Below are positions 1 through 11,698 of a stretch of DNA of 64,000 bases, piece by piece. A program made the translations under genes and the position numbers. The stretch comes from Achromobacter xylosoxidans. GTDB taxonomy: Bacteria > Pseudomonadota > Gammaproteobacteria > Burkholderiales > Burkholderiaceae_B. The notes beneath the pieces were generated by a model. The model searched no databases and was not told where the DNA came from. It saw only the letters and a program-made list of their open reading frames with translations. Where the stretch lies: positions 62,001-126,000 of the forward strand of contig NZ_MTLG01000052.1 in NCBI RefSeq assembly GCF_002192695.1, given 5' to 3'. Position 1 is the stretch's first letter, and every line of letters begins with the position of its first letter.

Positions 1-97
1 ATGATGGACGGCGTCAGGCGGGTGAAGCCTTCGGACCCCTTGAGCGCGCTGGTCGCGAAGATCTCGGCGATGATGGCCACGCCCAGGTAGAGCCATT

Positions 98-101
<4 letters not shown>
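1..101 (-). CDS. SMR-family small multidrug efflux transporter, N-terminal part (cut by window edge)
   Basis: Only the first 33 or so codons are present; the gene runs off the left edge. The protein begins MKWLYLGVAIIAEIFATSAL, which matches the first transmembrane helix of EmrE/QacE/SugE-like small multidrug resistance proteins. It includes the membrane-embedded Glu (residue 13) that couples proton exchange to drug binding in the family. Its ATG overlaps the TGA of the upstream Smr-domain gene (ATGA), so translation is probably coupled. Whether it is an EmrE-type antiporter or a guanidinium exporter cannot be decided from this fragment. Confidence 0.8.
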
Positions 102-1724
<1,623 letters not shown>

Positions 1725-1739
1725 TTAGGTTAACGCCCA

Positions 1740-1747
1740 ATTATAAT
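1740..1747. promoter_or_regulatory. Overlapping divergent -10 elements between trxB and ftsK
   Basis: The short AT stretch in the 33-base gap reads TATAAT on the plus strand (1742-1747) and also TATAAT on the minus strand (1745-1740). The plus-strand box would place a start site at about 1755, where an in-frame ATG of ftsK lies. The minus-strand box would give trxB a leader of about 20 bases. No good -35 hexamer is seen for either, so this is a candidate based on the -10 match only. Confidence 0.4.
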
Positions 1748-4139
1748 GAGCCGCATGCCGCGTATCTCGACTGCTTCTCCGCGCGCCTCGCGCAACACCC
1801 GTAACGGGCCTTCCCCCCTGCAGACGCGCTTGTCCGCCCTGCTGCGTGAAGCCCGTTGGATCCTCTTCGCCGCCCTGGCGGCCTGGCTGACGCTGGTGCT
1901 GGCCACCTGGAACTCCGCCGATCCGGGCTGGTCGCATTCCGTCCCCGCCGGCGCCATTCACAACAAGGGCGGGACGCTGGGCGCCTATCTGGCGGATATC
2001 CTGCTCTATCTGTTCGGTTTTTCCGCCTGGTGGTGGGTGATCCTGCTGCTGCACCGGGTGCGCGCGGGCTACCGCCGCCTTGCCAGCCATCTTCGCGTTA
2101 CCAATAGTAAACAGCCGGAAGTGTTGCCCCGCGTCCACTGGGAAGAGGGCATCGGCTTCTTCCTGTTGCTGGTCGGCTCGCTGGGCATGGAAGCGCTGCG
2201 CCTGGCCAGCCGCGGCACGCATCTGCCCGGCGCCTCGGAAAACACCAGCGGCGCCGGCGGCGTGATCGGCCAGACGCTGGCCGACCTGATCGGCCGTAGC
2301 ATCGGCTTTACCGGCAGCACCCTGGCCTTCCTGGTCATGCTGGCCATCGGCCTGAGCCTGTTCTTCTCGTTCTCGTGGCTGTCCATCGCCGAACGCGTGG
2401 GCTCCTGGCTGGAAGGTCTGGTGCGCCGCGTGCGGGATTCCTATGCCGCCCGCGAAGACCGCAAGGTCGGCGAGGTCGCCAAGGCCGTGCGCACCGAACA
2501 GGTCGTGGCCAAGCAGGAAAAACTGGTCCACGAACAGCCGGTGCGGATCGAACCCGCGATCACCGTGGTGCCGAAGTCCGAGCGGGTCGAAAAGGAAAAG
2601 CAGCAATCGCTGTTCTTCGCGCCCTCGGGCGGCGCCGAAGGCGATCTGCCCGCCATCAGCCTGCTGGATCCGCCCCTGGCCAACCAGGAAACTGTGTCGG
2701 CCGAAACCATAGAATTCACCTCGCGCCTGATCGAAAAGAAGCTGGCCGACTTCGGCGTGTCGGTCACCGTGGTGGCGGCGCAGGCCGGCCCGGTCATCAC
2801 GCGCTACGAAATCGAGCCCGCCACGGGCGTGAAGGGCAGCCAGATCGTCAACCTGGCCAAGGACCTGGCGCGCGCGCTGAGCCTGGTCAGCATCCGGGTG
2901 GTGGAAACCATTCCGGGCAAGAACCTGATGGGCCTGGAACTGCCCAACCCGCGCCGCCAGATGGTGCGCCTGTCCGAGATCCTGGGTTCGCAGACCTACC
3001 ACGCCAGCCATTCCGTCGTGACGATGGCGCTGGGCAAGGACATTGCCGGCAATCCGGTGGTGGCCGACCTGGCCAAGATGCCCCACCTGCTGGTGGCGGG
3101 CACGACCGGTTCGGGCAAGTCCGTGGGGATCAACGCCATGATCCTGTCGCTGCTGTACAAGGCGGACGCGTCCCACACCCGGCTGATCCTGATCGATCCG
3201 AAGATGCTCGAAATGAGCGTCTACGAAGGCATTCCGCACTTGCTGGCGCCCGTGGTCACCGACATGCGCCACGCCTCCAACGCGCTGAACTGGTGCGTGG
3301 GCGAAATGGAAAAGCGCTACCGCCTGATGAGCAAGATGGGCGTGCGCAACCTGGCGGGCTACAACACCAAGATCCGCGACGCGATCAAGCGCGAGGAACC
3401 CATTCCGAATCCGTTCTCGCTGACGCCGGACGCACCGGAACCCTTGTCGCCGCTGCCCACCATCGTGGTGGTCATCGACGAACTCGCCGACCTGATGATG
3501 GTGGTGGGCAAGAAGATCGAAGAGCTGATCGCCCGCCTGGCGCAGAAGGCGCGCGCCGCCGGCATCCACCTGATTCTGGCCACGCAGCGTCCCAGCGTCG
3601 ACGTCATCACTGGCCTGATCAAGGCCAACATCCCGACGCGCATCGCGTTCCAGGTGTCGTCCAAGATCGACTCGCGCACCATTCTGGACCAGATGGGCGC
3701 CGAAACCCTGCTGGGCCAGGGCGACATGCTCTACATGCCGCCGGGCACCGGCTTGCCGGTGCGCGTGCACGGCGCGTTCTGCAGCGATGACGAAGTGCAC
3801 CGCGTGGTGGAAAGCCTCAAGGCGCAGGGCGAACCCAACTACATCGAAGGCCTGCTGGAAGGCGGCCTGGACGGCGACGCGGGCGAAGGCGCCAGCAGCG
3901 TCACCGGCATCGGCGGCGACGCCGAATCCGATCCGATGTACGACCAGGCTTGCGAAGTGGTGCTCAAGCACCGCCGCGCGTCCATCTCGCTGGTGCAGCG
4001 CCACCTGCGCATTGGTTACAACCGTGCTGCCCGGTTACTGGAGCAGATGGAGCAATCGGGTATGGTGTCGGCGATGCAGTCCAATGGCAACCGCGAGATC
4101 CTCGTTCCCGCAGCCGCTGCCGCCCGAGAGGAAGCTTGA
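1746..4139 (+). CDS. ftsK: DNA translocase FtsK
   Basis: A 797-residue septum-anchored motor that pumps DNA and activates XerCD recombination at dif during division. Four hydrophobic segments lie in the first 215 residues (about 37-53, 81-101, 138-155, 196-215). A short charged linker follows, then the RecA-like motor with Walker A GTTGSGKS near residue 451 and Walker [10 protein letters not shown] near 572-580. The C-terminal gamma winged helix (about 725-790) carries [20 protein letters not shown], the KOPS-reading domain. The linker is much shorter than in E. coli FtsK, as is common in betaproteobacteria. The ATG at 1755 is an alternative start in the same frame; neither has a clear ribosome-binding site. 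Confidence 0.96.
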   Translation: MSRMPRISTASPRASRNTRNGPSPLQTRLSALLREARWILFAALAAWLTLVLATWNSADPGWSHSVPAGAIHNKGGTLGAYLADILLYLFGFSAWWWVILLLHRVRAGYRRLASHLRVTNSKQPEVLPRVHWEEGIGFFLLLVGSLGMEALRLASRGTHLPGASENTSGAGGVIGQTLADLIGRSIGFTGSTLAFLVMLAIGLSLFFSFSWLSIAERVGSWLEGLVRRVRDSYAAREDRKVGEVAKAVRTEQVVAKQEKLVHEQPVRIEPAITVVPKSERVEKEKQQSLFFAPSGGAEGDLPAISLLDPPLANQETVSAETIEFTSRLIEKKLADFGVSVTVVAAQAGPVITRYEIEPATGVKGSQIVNLAKDLARALSLVSIRVVETIPGKNLMGLELPNPRRQMVRLSEILGSQTYHASHSVVTMALGKDIAGNPVVADLAKMPHLLVAGTTGSGKSVGINAMILSLLYKADASHTRLILIDPKMLEMSVYEGIPHLLAPVVTDMRHASNALNWCVGEMEKRYRLMSKMGVRNLAGYNTKIRDAIKREEPIPNPFSLTPDAPEPLSPLPTIVVVIDELADLMMVVGKKIEELIARLAQKARAAGIHLILATQRPSVDVITGLIKANIPTRIAFQVSSKIDSRTILDQMGAETLLGQGDMLYMPPGTGLPVRVHGAFCSDDEVHRVVESLKAQGEPNYIEGLLEGGLDGDAGEGASSVTGIGGDAESDPMYDQACEVVLKHRRASISLVQRHLRIGYNRAARLLEQMEQSGMVSAMQSNGNREILVPAAAAAREEA

Positions 4140-4762
4140 TGAAGATGTTCCGCCGACTGGCCGCCGTGGCGGCCCTGAGCCTGGCGCCCGCCATGGTGTT
4201 CGCAGCCAGCGCGCAGGAGCAACTGCGCGCCTTCGTGGCCACGGTGACCTCGGCCACCGGTTCCTTCTCGCAGTACACGGTGAACAACCAGGGCCGCACG
4301 CAGCCCGCCCAGACCGGCGTGTTTTCGTTCCAGCGCCCCGGCAAGTTCAAGTGGGCGGTGCAGAAGCCTTATGAGCAACTGGTGATCTCGGACGGTCGCC
4401 AGGTGTTCCAGTTCGATCCGGACCTGGCCCAGGTGACCGAGCGCAAGGTCGATGCCGCCATCGGCACCTCGCCCGCCGCCATCCTGTTCGGCTCGGGTTC
4501 GCTGGAGCAGTCGTTCGACGTTTCGGCCCTGCCGTCCAAGGATGGGATCGATTGGCTGCGCGCCAAGCCGCGCACCGCTGACGCGGGATTCTCGCGCGTG
4601 GACATCGGCATGAAGGACAACCTGCCGGTGCGCGTGGAACTGCTGGATTCGTTCGGGCAAACCACCCGCGTGGATCTGTCCGGCATTGCTGCCAACCCGC
4701 AGCTGCCGGCCAAGGAATTCCAGTTCGTCGCGCCCAAGGGTGTGGATGTAGTGAAGATGTGA
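4139..4762 (+). CDS. lolA: Outer-membrane lipoprotein carrier protein LolA
   Basis: A 207-residue periplasmic chaperone that carries lipoproteins from LolCDE in the inner membrane to LolB in the outer membrane. A Sec signal peptide occupies residues 1 to about 23 ([20 protein letters not shown] then an Ala-rich cleavage site). The mature part has the LolA pattern [19 protein letters not shown] and LPAKEFQF. The ATG shares one base with the ftsK stop (TGATG), so translation is likely coupled to ftsK. A strong terminator follows. The ftsK-lolA-rarA-serS order is typical in this family, but here about 10 kb separates lolA from rarA. Confidence 0.95.
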   Translation: MKMFRRLAAVAALSLAPAMVFAASAQEQLRAFVATVTSATGSFSQYTVNNQGRTQPAQTGVFSFQRPGKFKWAVQKPYEQLVISDGRQVFQFDPDLAQVTERKVDAAIGTSPAAILFGSGSLEQSFDVSALPSKDGIDWLRAKPRTADAGFSRVDIGMKDNLPVRVELLDSFGQTTRVDLSGIAANPQLPAKEFQFVAPKGVDVVKM

Positions 4763-4765
4763 TGG

Positions 4766-4793
4766 AAAAAGCCTGGCAACGCCAGGCTTTTTT
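4766..4793 (+). terminator. Rho-independent terminator of ftsK-lolA
   Basis: An AAGCCTGGC / GCCAGGCTT stem with an AAC loop (4778-4780) is followed by a run of T. The A-run on the other side would let it work for the opposite strand too. Confidence 0.85.
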
Positions 4794-4800
4794 CTTGTGG

Positions 4801-4895
4801 TGACCCGCAAGACGCGGCCTTTCCCCGCCGGGCCGCCCCAAGGGGAAAGCGCCCCCTCGGGGGGCAGCTAGCCCGCGTTAGCGGGCGCGGCGTGG
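4801..4895. repeat. GC-rich intergenic hairpin repeat downstream of the ridA gene
   Basis: This stretch contains several small palindromes in a row: GGGCCGCCCC, CCCCAAGGGG, GCGCCCCCTCGGGGGGC and GCCCGC-GTTA-GCGGGC (4871-4886). From memory, similar blocks occur at many intergenic sites in Achromobacter, Bordetella and relatives. It lies at the 3' end of the minus-strand D-amino-acid operon and overlaps the last codons of the RidA gene, so it may act as its terminator or mRNA 3' stabiliser. Confidence 0.5.
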
Positions 4896-5305
4896 GGGCG
4901 CTTATACGCGATGCAGTCTACCTCGACTTTTGCATCCACCACGAGCGACGACTGCACGCAGGCCCGCGCCGGCGGGTTCTCCCCGAAGTACTCCTTGAAC
5001 ACCTTATTGAACGACGCGAAATCGCGCGCGTCGTCCAGCCATACGCCGCAGCGCACGACGTGTTCGGGGCCGTAGCCGGCTTCCTTCAGGATGGCCAGCA
5101 CCTGCTGGATGGCCTTGTGCGATTGGGTCACGATGCCGCCTTCGACGACTTCGCCGTTCTCCATCGGCACCTGGCCGGACACGTGCAGCCAGCCGTCGGC
5201 CGCGACCGCACGAGAAAAGGGCATGTGCGAGCCGCCCTGGCCCGTGCCGCCGGCGACGCCGTAGCGGGTGATGCCGTTGCTGTCGGCGGTGGGAGCATGG
5301 CTCAT
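4868..5305 (-). CDS. RidA/YjgF-family enamine/imine deaminase
   Basis: A 145-residue RidA-type protein. Members hydrolyse reactive enamine/imine intermediates (for example 2-aminoacrylate) released by PLP enzymes, giving a keto acid and ammonia. The family blocks VSGQVPMENGEVVEGGI, the substrate Arg in PARAC and the C-terminal VDAKVEVDCIAY are visible. Start chosen at the ATG preceded by AAGGAGAG; the frame is open much further upstream on the wrong side of this site, but that is a shadow of the D-aminoacylase gene. It is the last gene of the D-amino-acid operon, where it would deal with the enamine made by the PLP deaminase at the operon's other end. Confidence 0.88.
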   Translation of the reverse strand: MSHAPTADSNGITRYGVAGGTGQGGSHMPFSRAVAADGWLHVSGQVPMENGEVVEGGIVTQSHKAIQQVLAILKEAGYGPEHVVRCGVWLDDARDFASFNKVFKEYFGENPPARACVQSSLVVDAKVEVDCIAYKRPHAAPANAG

Positions 5306-5358
5306 GGTTCTCTCCTTGAAATGAATGGCCTGGGTGGCGCCGGGTTTTCGCCCGTTGC

Positions 5359-6813
5359 CTACTGGAAGTTCTTGCGCAGGTCGCCGCTGCGCGGCAGCCA
5401 GCGGCCGGCGCGGTCGCCGGTGGCCTCGCCCTGGCGGTACGACAGGGCGCCGTTGACCCAGACCGCCTCGATGCCGGCGGCGGTCTGCACCGGCGCGGCG
5501 AAGGTGGCGCGGTCGATGACCGTGGCCGGATCGAACAGCACCAGGTCCGCGTGGTAGCCCTCGCGCACCAACCCGCGCTCGGCCAGGCCGAAGCGGGAGG
5601 CGGACAGGCCGGTCATCTTGTGCACGGCCTCGGTCAGCGGGAACAGGCCCACGTCGCGGCTGTAGTGCCCCAGCACGCGCGGGAAGGCGCCCCAGAGCCG
5701 CGGGTGCGGCATGGGATCGTTGGGCAGGCCGTCGGAGCCCACCATGGTGAGCCGGTGCGACAGCACGCGGCGCACGTCGTCCTCGTGCATGTTGTGGTAC
5801 ACGGCGCCGGCAGGCTGCAGGCGCGCGGCCGCTTCCAGCAGGGTCAGGCCCCAGTCGGCGGCAATGTCGGCCAGCTTGCGGCGGGCCTGTTCCGGATGCG
5901 GCACGGACCAGGTGATGTCGATGTCGAATTCGTCCGTGACCTGCTTCAGGTCCAGGGTCGAGGAGCTGGCGGAATATGGGTAGCAGTCGCAGCCCACGTG
6001 CTGCAGGCGGCCGGCGGTCTCCAGCGCGGACAGCACTTCTTTCGTGCGGCCCCAGTTGCCGGCGCCGGCGCATTTCAGGTGCGACACCACCACCGGCACG
6101 CGGGCATGCTGGCCGATGTCGAAGGCTTCCTGCATGGCTTCCAGGATGGCGGCGAATTCCGAGCGCAGGTGGGTCGTGTAGAGCGCGCCGAACTCGTCCA
6201 GCGCCTCGGCCAGCAGCTTGACCTCTTCGGTGTCCGCGTCGAAGGCGGAGGCATAGGCCAGGCCGGTGCTCAAGCCGATGGCGCCATGGGCCAGCGCGTC
6301 GCGCAGCTGCTCGCGCATGGCCAGCACTTCCTCGCGCGTGGCGGCGCGGTCCAGCCGGTCCATGTGGTTGCTGCGCAGGGCGGTGTGGCCGACCAGCGCG
6401 GCCACGTTCACGGCGGGCCGCGCGGCCTCGATGGCGCGGGTGTAGTCGGCGAAGGTGGGGTAGCTGAAGTCCGCGCGCGCGCCCAGCAGGTTCATCGGGT
6501 CCGGCGGTTCGCCGCGCAGGGCCACGGGCGAGGCGCTGATGCCGCAATTGCCCACCACCACGGTGGTCACGCCCTGGGACAGCTTGGGCAGCATGTCCGG
6601 CGTGCGGATGACATTGGTGTCGTCATGCGTGTGCACGTCGATGAAACCCGGGGCCAGCGCCAGGCGGGTGCCATCGATGATCTGGCGCGCCGCCGCGCCG
6701 GGCAGGTCGCCGATGGCGGCGATGCGTCCGTTGGCCAGCGCCACGCTGGCGCGGTAGGCGGGTTCGCCGGTGCCGTCCAGGACCAGCACATTGCCTATGA
6801 GGGTGTCGTACAT
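5359..6813 (-). CDS. N-acyl-D-amino-acid deacylase (D-aminoacylase)
   Basis: A 484-residue zinc amidohydrolase that removes the acyl group from N-acyl-D-amino acids to give the free D-amino acid and a carboxylate. The metal site is recognisable: HTHDD (61-65), the Cys of GNCGIS (Cys90) that is typical of D-aminoacylases, and SHLKCAG near residue 214. The C-terminal segment returns to the small beta domain (VWVNGALSYRQGEATGDRAG). Length matches the Alcaligenes D-aminoacylases. It lies between the RpiR regulator and ridA. The exact acyl chain and amino acid preferred cannot be told from sequence. Confidence 0.9.
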   Translation of the reverse strand: MYDTLIGNVLVLDGTGEPAYRASVALANGRIAAIGDLPGAAARQIIDGTRLALAPGFIDVHTHDDTNVIRTPDMLPKLSQGVTTVVVGNCGISASPVALRGEPPDPMNLLGARADFSYPTFADYTRAIEAARPAVNVAALVGHTALRSNHMDRLDRAATREEVLAMREQLRDALAHGAIGLSTGLAYASAFDADTEEVKLLAEALDEFGALYTTHLRSEFAAILEAMQEAFDIGQHARVPVVVSHLKCAGAGNWGRTKEVLSALETAGRLQHVGCDCYPYSASSSTLDLKQVTDEFDIDITWSVPHPEQARRKLADIAADWGLTLLEAAARLQPAGAVYHNMHEDDVRRVLSHRLTMVGSDGLPNDPMPHPRLWGAFPRVLGHYSRDVGLFPLTEAVHKMTGLSASRFGLAERGLVREGYHADLVLFDPATVIDRATFAAPVQTAAGIEAVWVNGALSYRQGEATGDRAGRWLPRSGDLRKNFQ

Positions 6814-6826
6814 CTTGTGTTCCAGT

Positions 6827-7699
6827 TCAATCGCCCAGCGGCAGGCGGTTCGGGCCGCCGCGGTGTTCGTCCAGCGCCAGCTTGATGCGCCGCAGGCGCT
6901 CCCGGTTTTCTTCCTGGTTCAGCATGGCCAGTTCGGTCGAGAGCAGGTCTATGGCAAGCATCATCGCGTAGCGCGATGCCGAGGGTTTGTAGATGAAGTC
7001 GGTTTCGTCGGTGCGGATGGGCAGCACCACGTCGGCCAGTTCTGCCAGGGCGGAAGTCGCGTCGGTGATGGCGACGATGCGCGCCTGGTATTGCTTGACG
7101 ATGCGGGCCGCGCCCACGATTTCAGGCGTGAGGCCCGAGGCCGACAGGATCAGCACCGCATCGCGCTCGTCCAGCGTGGCCGCGACCATGCGCAGCAGCA
7201 CCGCGTCGCTGTACACGGCGATGGGATAGCCCAGGCGCACCAGGCGCGACTGCACTTCCTGCGCCAGCACGGCCGACGCGCCGCCCATGCCGAAGACGTA
7301 GATCATGCGCGCGCCGTCGACGATGCCGGCGGCCGCTTCGAACAGCTGTTCGGTGAAGTTGGGCAGATGCGCGCGCAGCGTGCTTTCGATGTCGGCGTAG
7401 ATGCGGGCGTAGAAGGTGCTTTCCTCGGGCGGCGCGCTGGGGTCCAGGAAGCGGCTGCCGACGGTGCTGGCCTGGGCCAGTTTCAGCTTCAGGTCGCGCG
7501 TGTCGTCGCAGCCGACCGTGCGCGCGAAACGCGAGATGGTGGCGATGCTGACGCCGGCCTTGGCGGCCAGCTGGTCGACGGTGGCGCTGGCGCCCCAGAT
7601 GATGTCGTCCAGAATGGCGTCGGCGACCTTGCGTTCAGTCACGCTCAGCGAGTCCCGCCGACTGCGTATCTGGAAGACGATGTCGCGGATGATGTTCAT
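6827..7699 (-). CDS. RpiR-family transcriptional regulator (HTH + SIS domain)
   Basis: A 290-residue regulator. Residues 1-75 form the HTH_6 domain (LSVTERKVADAIL, then the helix-turn-helix around VDQLAAKAGVSIATISRFAR). Residues of about 125-250 form a SIS domain (YVFGMGGASAVLAQEVQSRL, LILSASGLTPEIV), which in the family binds phosphosugars, N-acetylmuramic acid 6-phosphate or related ligands. It is embedded in the operon between the importer ATPases and the D-aminoacylase, so it is the obvious candidate for its control. The ligand is unknown; a D-amino-acid or peptidoglycan-derived molecule is an inference. A GGAAG-type ribosome site precedes the ATG. Confidence 0.88.
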   Translation of the reverse strand: MNIIRDIVFQIRSRRDSLSVTERKVADAILDDIIWGASATVDQLAAKAGVSIATISRFARTVGCDDTRDLKLKLAQASTVGSRFLDPSAPPEESTFYARIYADIESTLRAHLPNFTEQLFEAAAGIVDGARMIYVFGMGGASAVLAQEVQSRLVRLGYPIAVYSDAVLLRMVAATLDERDAVLILSASGLTPEIVGAARIVKQYQARIVAITDATSALAELADVVLPIRTDETDFIYKPSASRYAMMLAIDLLSTELAMLNQEENRERLRRIKLALDEHRGGPNRLPLGD

Positions 7700-7735
7700 G
7701 TGGGCTTCCTGGGTCTGTTCTGGACTGGGCGGCTA

Positions 7736-9741
<2,006 letters not shown>

Positions 9742-9743
9742 GA

Positions 9744-10619
9744 TTACAGCTCCTTGCGCAGGCGCGGATCGAGGACGTCGCGCAGGCCGTCGCCGACCAG
9801 TTGCAGCGACAGCACGGACAATACGATGGCGATGCCGGGGAAGATCATGATCCAGTCGGCCGAGCCCATGTACTGCTGGCCGGCGTTGATCATGGTGCCC
9901 CAGGTGGGGATGTCGGGCGACACGCCCACGCCCAGGAACGACAGGCCCGCTTCGGCCAGGATCGCGTAGGCGAAGATGAACGTGCCTTGCACCAGGATGG
10001 GCGACACCAGGTTGCGCAGCACGTGCACGGTGACGATGCGCCAGGTGGGCACGCCCAGCGCGCGGGCCGCCTCGACGAAGGGCAGTTCGCGGATCACCAG
10101 GGTCGAGGCGCGCACGATGCGCGCCAGGCGCGGCGTGTAGACGATGCCCAGCGCGATCACCACGTTGACCAGCGAAGGCCCCAGCGCGGCCACCAGCGAG
10201 ATCGCCAGCAGGATGTCGGGGAAGGCCATCATGGCGTCGATCAGGCGCGACACGAACTTGTCCGCCGTGCGGAAGAAGCCCGCGATCAGGCCCAGCGCGA
10301 TGCCCAGGATGCTGGACACGATCACGACCGAGAAGCCCACCATCAGCGACAGGCGGCCGCCGTGGATGACGCGGCTGAACACGTCGCGGCCGAAGTCATC
10401 GGTGCCGAACCAGTGCGCGGCGCCCGGCGCCTTCAGCCGGTTCATGATGGACAGCTTGAAAGGATCGTAGGGGCTGATCCAGGGCGCCAGCAGCGCGGCC
10501 AGGACCAGCACGACGATCACGATCAGGCTGATCAGCACGGTCTTGCGCGACACCAGCAGGCGCAGGACCTGCCAGCGGTCGGCACCCGTGCCGGAATTTG
10601 CGGTAGTTGCGATAGCCAT
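9744..10619 (-). CDS. Peptide-type ABC transporter permease (DppC/OppC-like)
   Basis: A 291-residue inner-membrane protein with the OppC N-terminal segment. It has one helix near residues 30-52 and a periplasmic loop with HWFGTDDFGRDVFSRV. Further helices follow, with the EAA-type loop (EAARALGVPTWRIVTVHVL) that docks on the ATPases. Length and layout are usual. The gene begins one base after the DppB-like gene's stop (TGATATG). Confidence 0.92.
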   Translation of the reverse strand: MAIATTANSGTGADRWQVLRLLVSRKTVLISLIVIVVLVLAALLAPWISPYDPFKLSIMNRLKAPGAAHWFGTDDFGRDVFSRVIHGGRLSLMVGFSVVIVSSILGIALGLIAGFFRTADKFVSRLIDAMMAFPDILLAISLVAALGPSLVNVVIALGIVYTPRLARIVRASTLVIRELPFVEAARALGVPTWRIVTVHVLRNLVSPILVQGTFIFAYAILAEAGLSFLGVGVSPDIPTWGTMINAGQQYMGSADWIMIFPGIAIVLSVLSLQLVGDGLRDVLDPRLRKEL

Positions 10620-10620
10620 A

Positions 10621-11562
10621 TCAGTAACGCACCCGGGGGTCGACCAGCAGGTACAGCAGATCGATGATGAGATTGATCAGGACATAGATGGCCGCGATGA
10701 TCAGCAGCGCGCCCTGGATGACGGGATAGTCGCGGCGCAGCACCGCCGACACCACCAGGCTGCCCACGCCGGGCAGGCCGAACACGGTTTCGGTCACGAC
10801 CGCGCCGCTGATCAGCAGCGCCGTGGTCAGGCCCAGCACCGTCAGGATCGGAATCAGCGCATTGCGCACGGCGTGCTTCAGGATCACCTTGCTTTCGGGC
10901 AGGCCTTTGGCGCGCGCGGTGCGCACGTAGTCGTCGCGCAGCACGTCCAGCATGCTGGCGCGGATGAAGCGGGTGATCAGCGCCGAGTTCACCAGGCCCA
11001 GCACCACGGCGGGCAGGATCAGGTGCGACAGGCGGGTCATGAGCGAGGCGTCGGGTCCGCCGTAGCCGGCCACGGGCAGCCATCCCAGCTTGACCGAGAA
11101 CACCTGCATCAGCAACAGCCCCAGCCAGAAGCTGGGCACGCTGGAGGTGAACATCGAGAACGACAGCACTGACTGGTCCAGCGTGGTGCCGCGCTTGACC
11201 GCGGACAATATCCCCACCGGCAGCGCGATGGCGCTGGCGATCAGCAGCGACATGAGCGTCAGCAGGATGGTGGGCTCGGCGCGGTCGGCCAAGGCCGACA
11301 GGACCGGCTTGTTCATGAAGATGGATTGGCCCAGGTCGCCTTGGGCCAGCTTGCCCAGCCACGACACATATTGCACGGCCATCGGCTGGTCCAGCCCGAG
11401 CTGGGTGCGCAGCGCGGCGATGTCCTGCTGGCTGGCCTGCGGACCCAGCATCACGGCGGCGGGGTCGCCCGGCGTGACGCGGATGATCACGAACACGATG
11501 GTCGCGACGATGAACATCACGGCCACCAGCCCGACCAGCCGGTTTAAGAGATAACGCAACAC
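10621..11562 (-). CDS. Peptide-type ABC transporter permease (DppB/OppB-like)
   Basis: A 313-residue inner-membrane protein beginning MLRYLLNRLVGLVAVMFIVA, the typical first helix of DppB/OppB permeases, followed by RVTPGDPA. The EAA-like loop DYVRTARAKGLPESKVILKHAVRNAL is clear. It follows the binding-protein gene after a 136-base gap that holds a strong stem-loop. Confidence 0.92.
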   Translation of the reverse strand: MLRYLLNRLVGLVAVMFIVATIVFVIIRVTPGDPAAVMLGPQASQQDIAALRTQLGLDQPMAVQYVSWLGKLAQGDLGQSIFMNKPVLSALADRAEPTILLTLMSLLIASAIALPVGILSAVKRGTTLDQSVLSFSMFTSSVPSFWLGLLLMQVFSVKLGWLPVAGYGGPDASLMTRLSHLILPAVVLGLVNSALITRFIRASMLDVLRDDYVRTARAKGLPESKVILKHAVRNALIPILTVLGLTTALLISGAVVTETVFGLPGVGSLVVSAVLRRDYPVIQGALLIIAAIYVLINLIIDLLYLLVDPRVRY

Positions 11563-11654
11563 GATGGATGTCCTAAAAAAGCGTCGTATCGTGGGGAATG
11601 GGTGGCGCGCTTGTGGAGATGGCGCGCTCTGTGCGAGGCATGCGTGGCGGGCTG

Positions 11655-11690
11655 CGCGCGGCAGGCAGGCTCATGCTTGCCTGCCGCGCG
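11655..11690 (-). other. Intercistronic stem-loop between binding-protein and permease genes
   Basis: A perfect 13-bp inverted repeat, CGCGCGGCAGGCA at 11655-11667 and its complement at 11678-11690, with a 10-base loop. It is not followed by a T-run in the direction of transcription. In the minus-strand mRNA it lies just after the binding-protein stop and before the permease start. Such hairpins commonly protect the upstream message from 3' exonucleases, giving excess binding protein over permease; that role is inferred. Confidence 0.6.
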
Positions 11691-11698
11691 GATCCCTC

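Noticed and set aside
1725-4004. A 759-codon minus-strand open frame opposite ftsK
   Set aside because: Low-complexity His/Gln/Arg-rich antisense translation with no motif; ftsK is certain.
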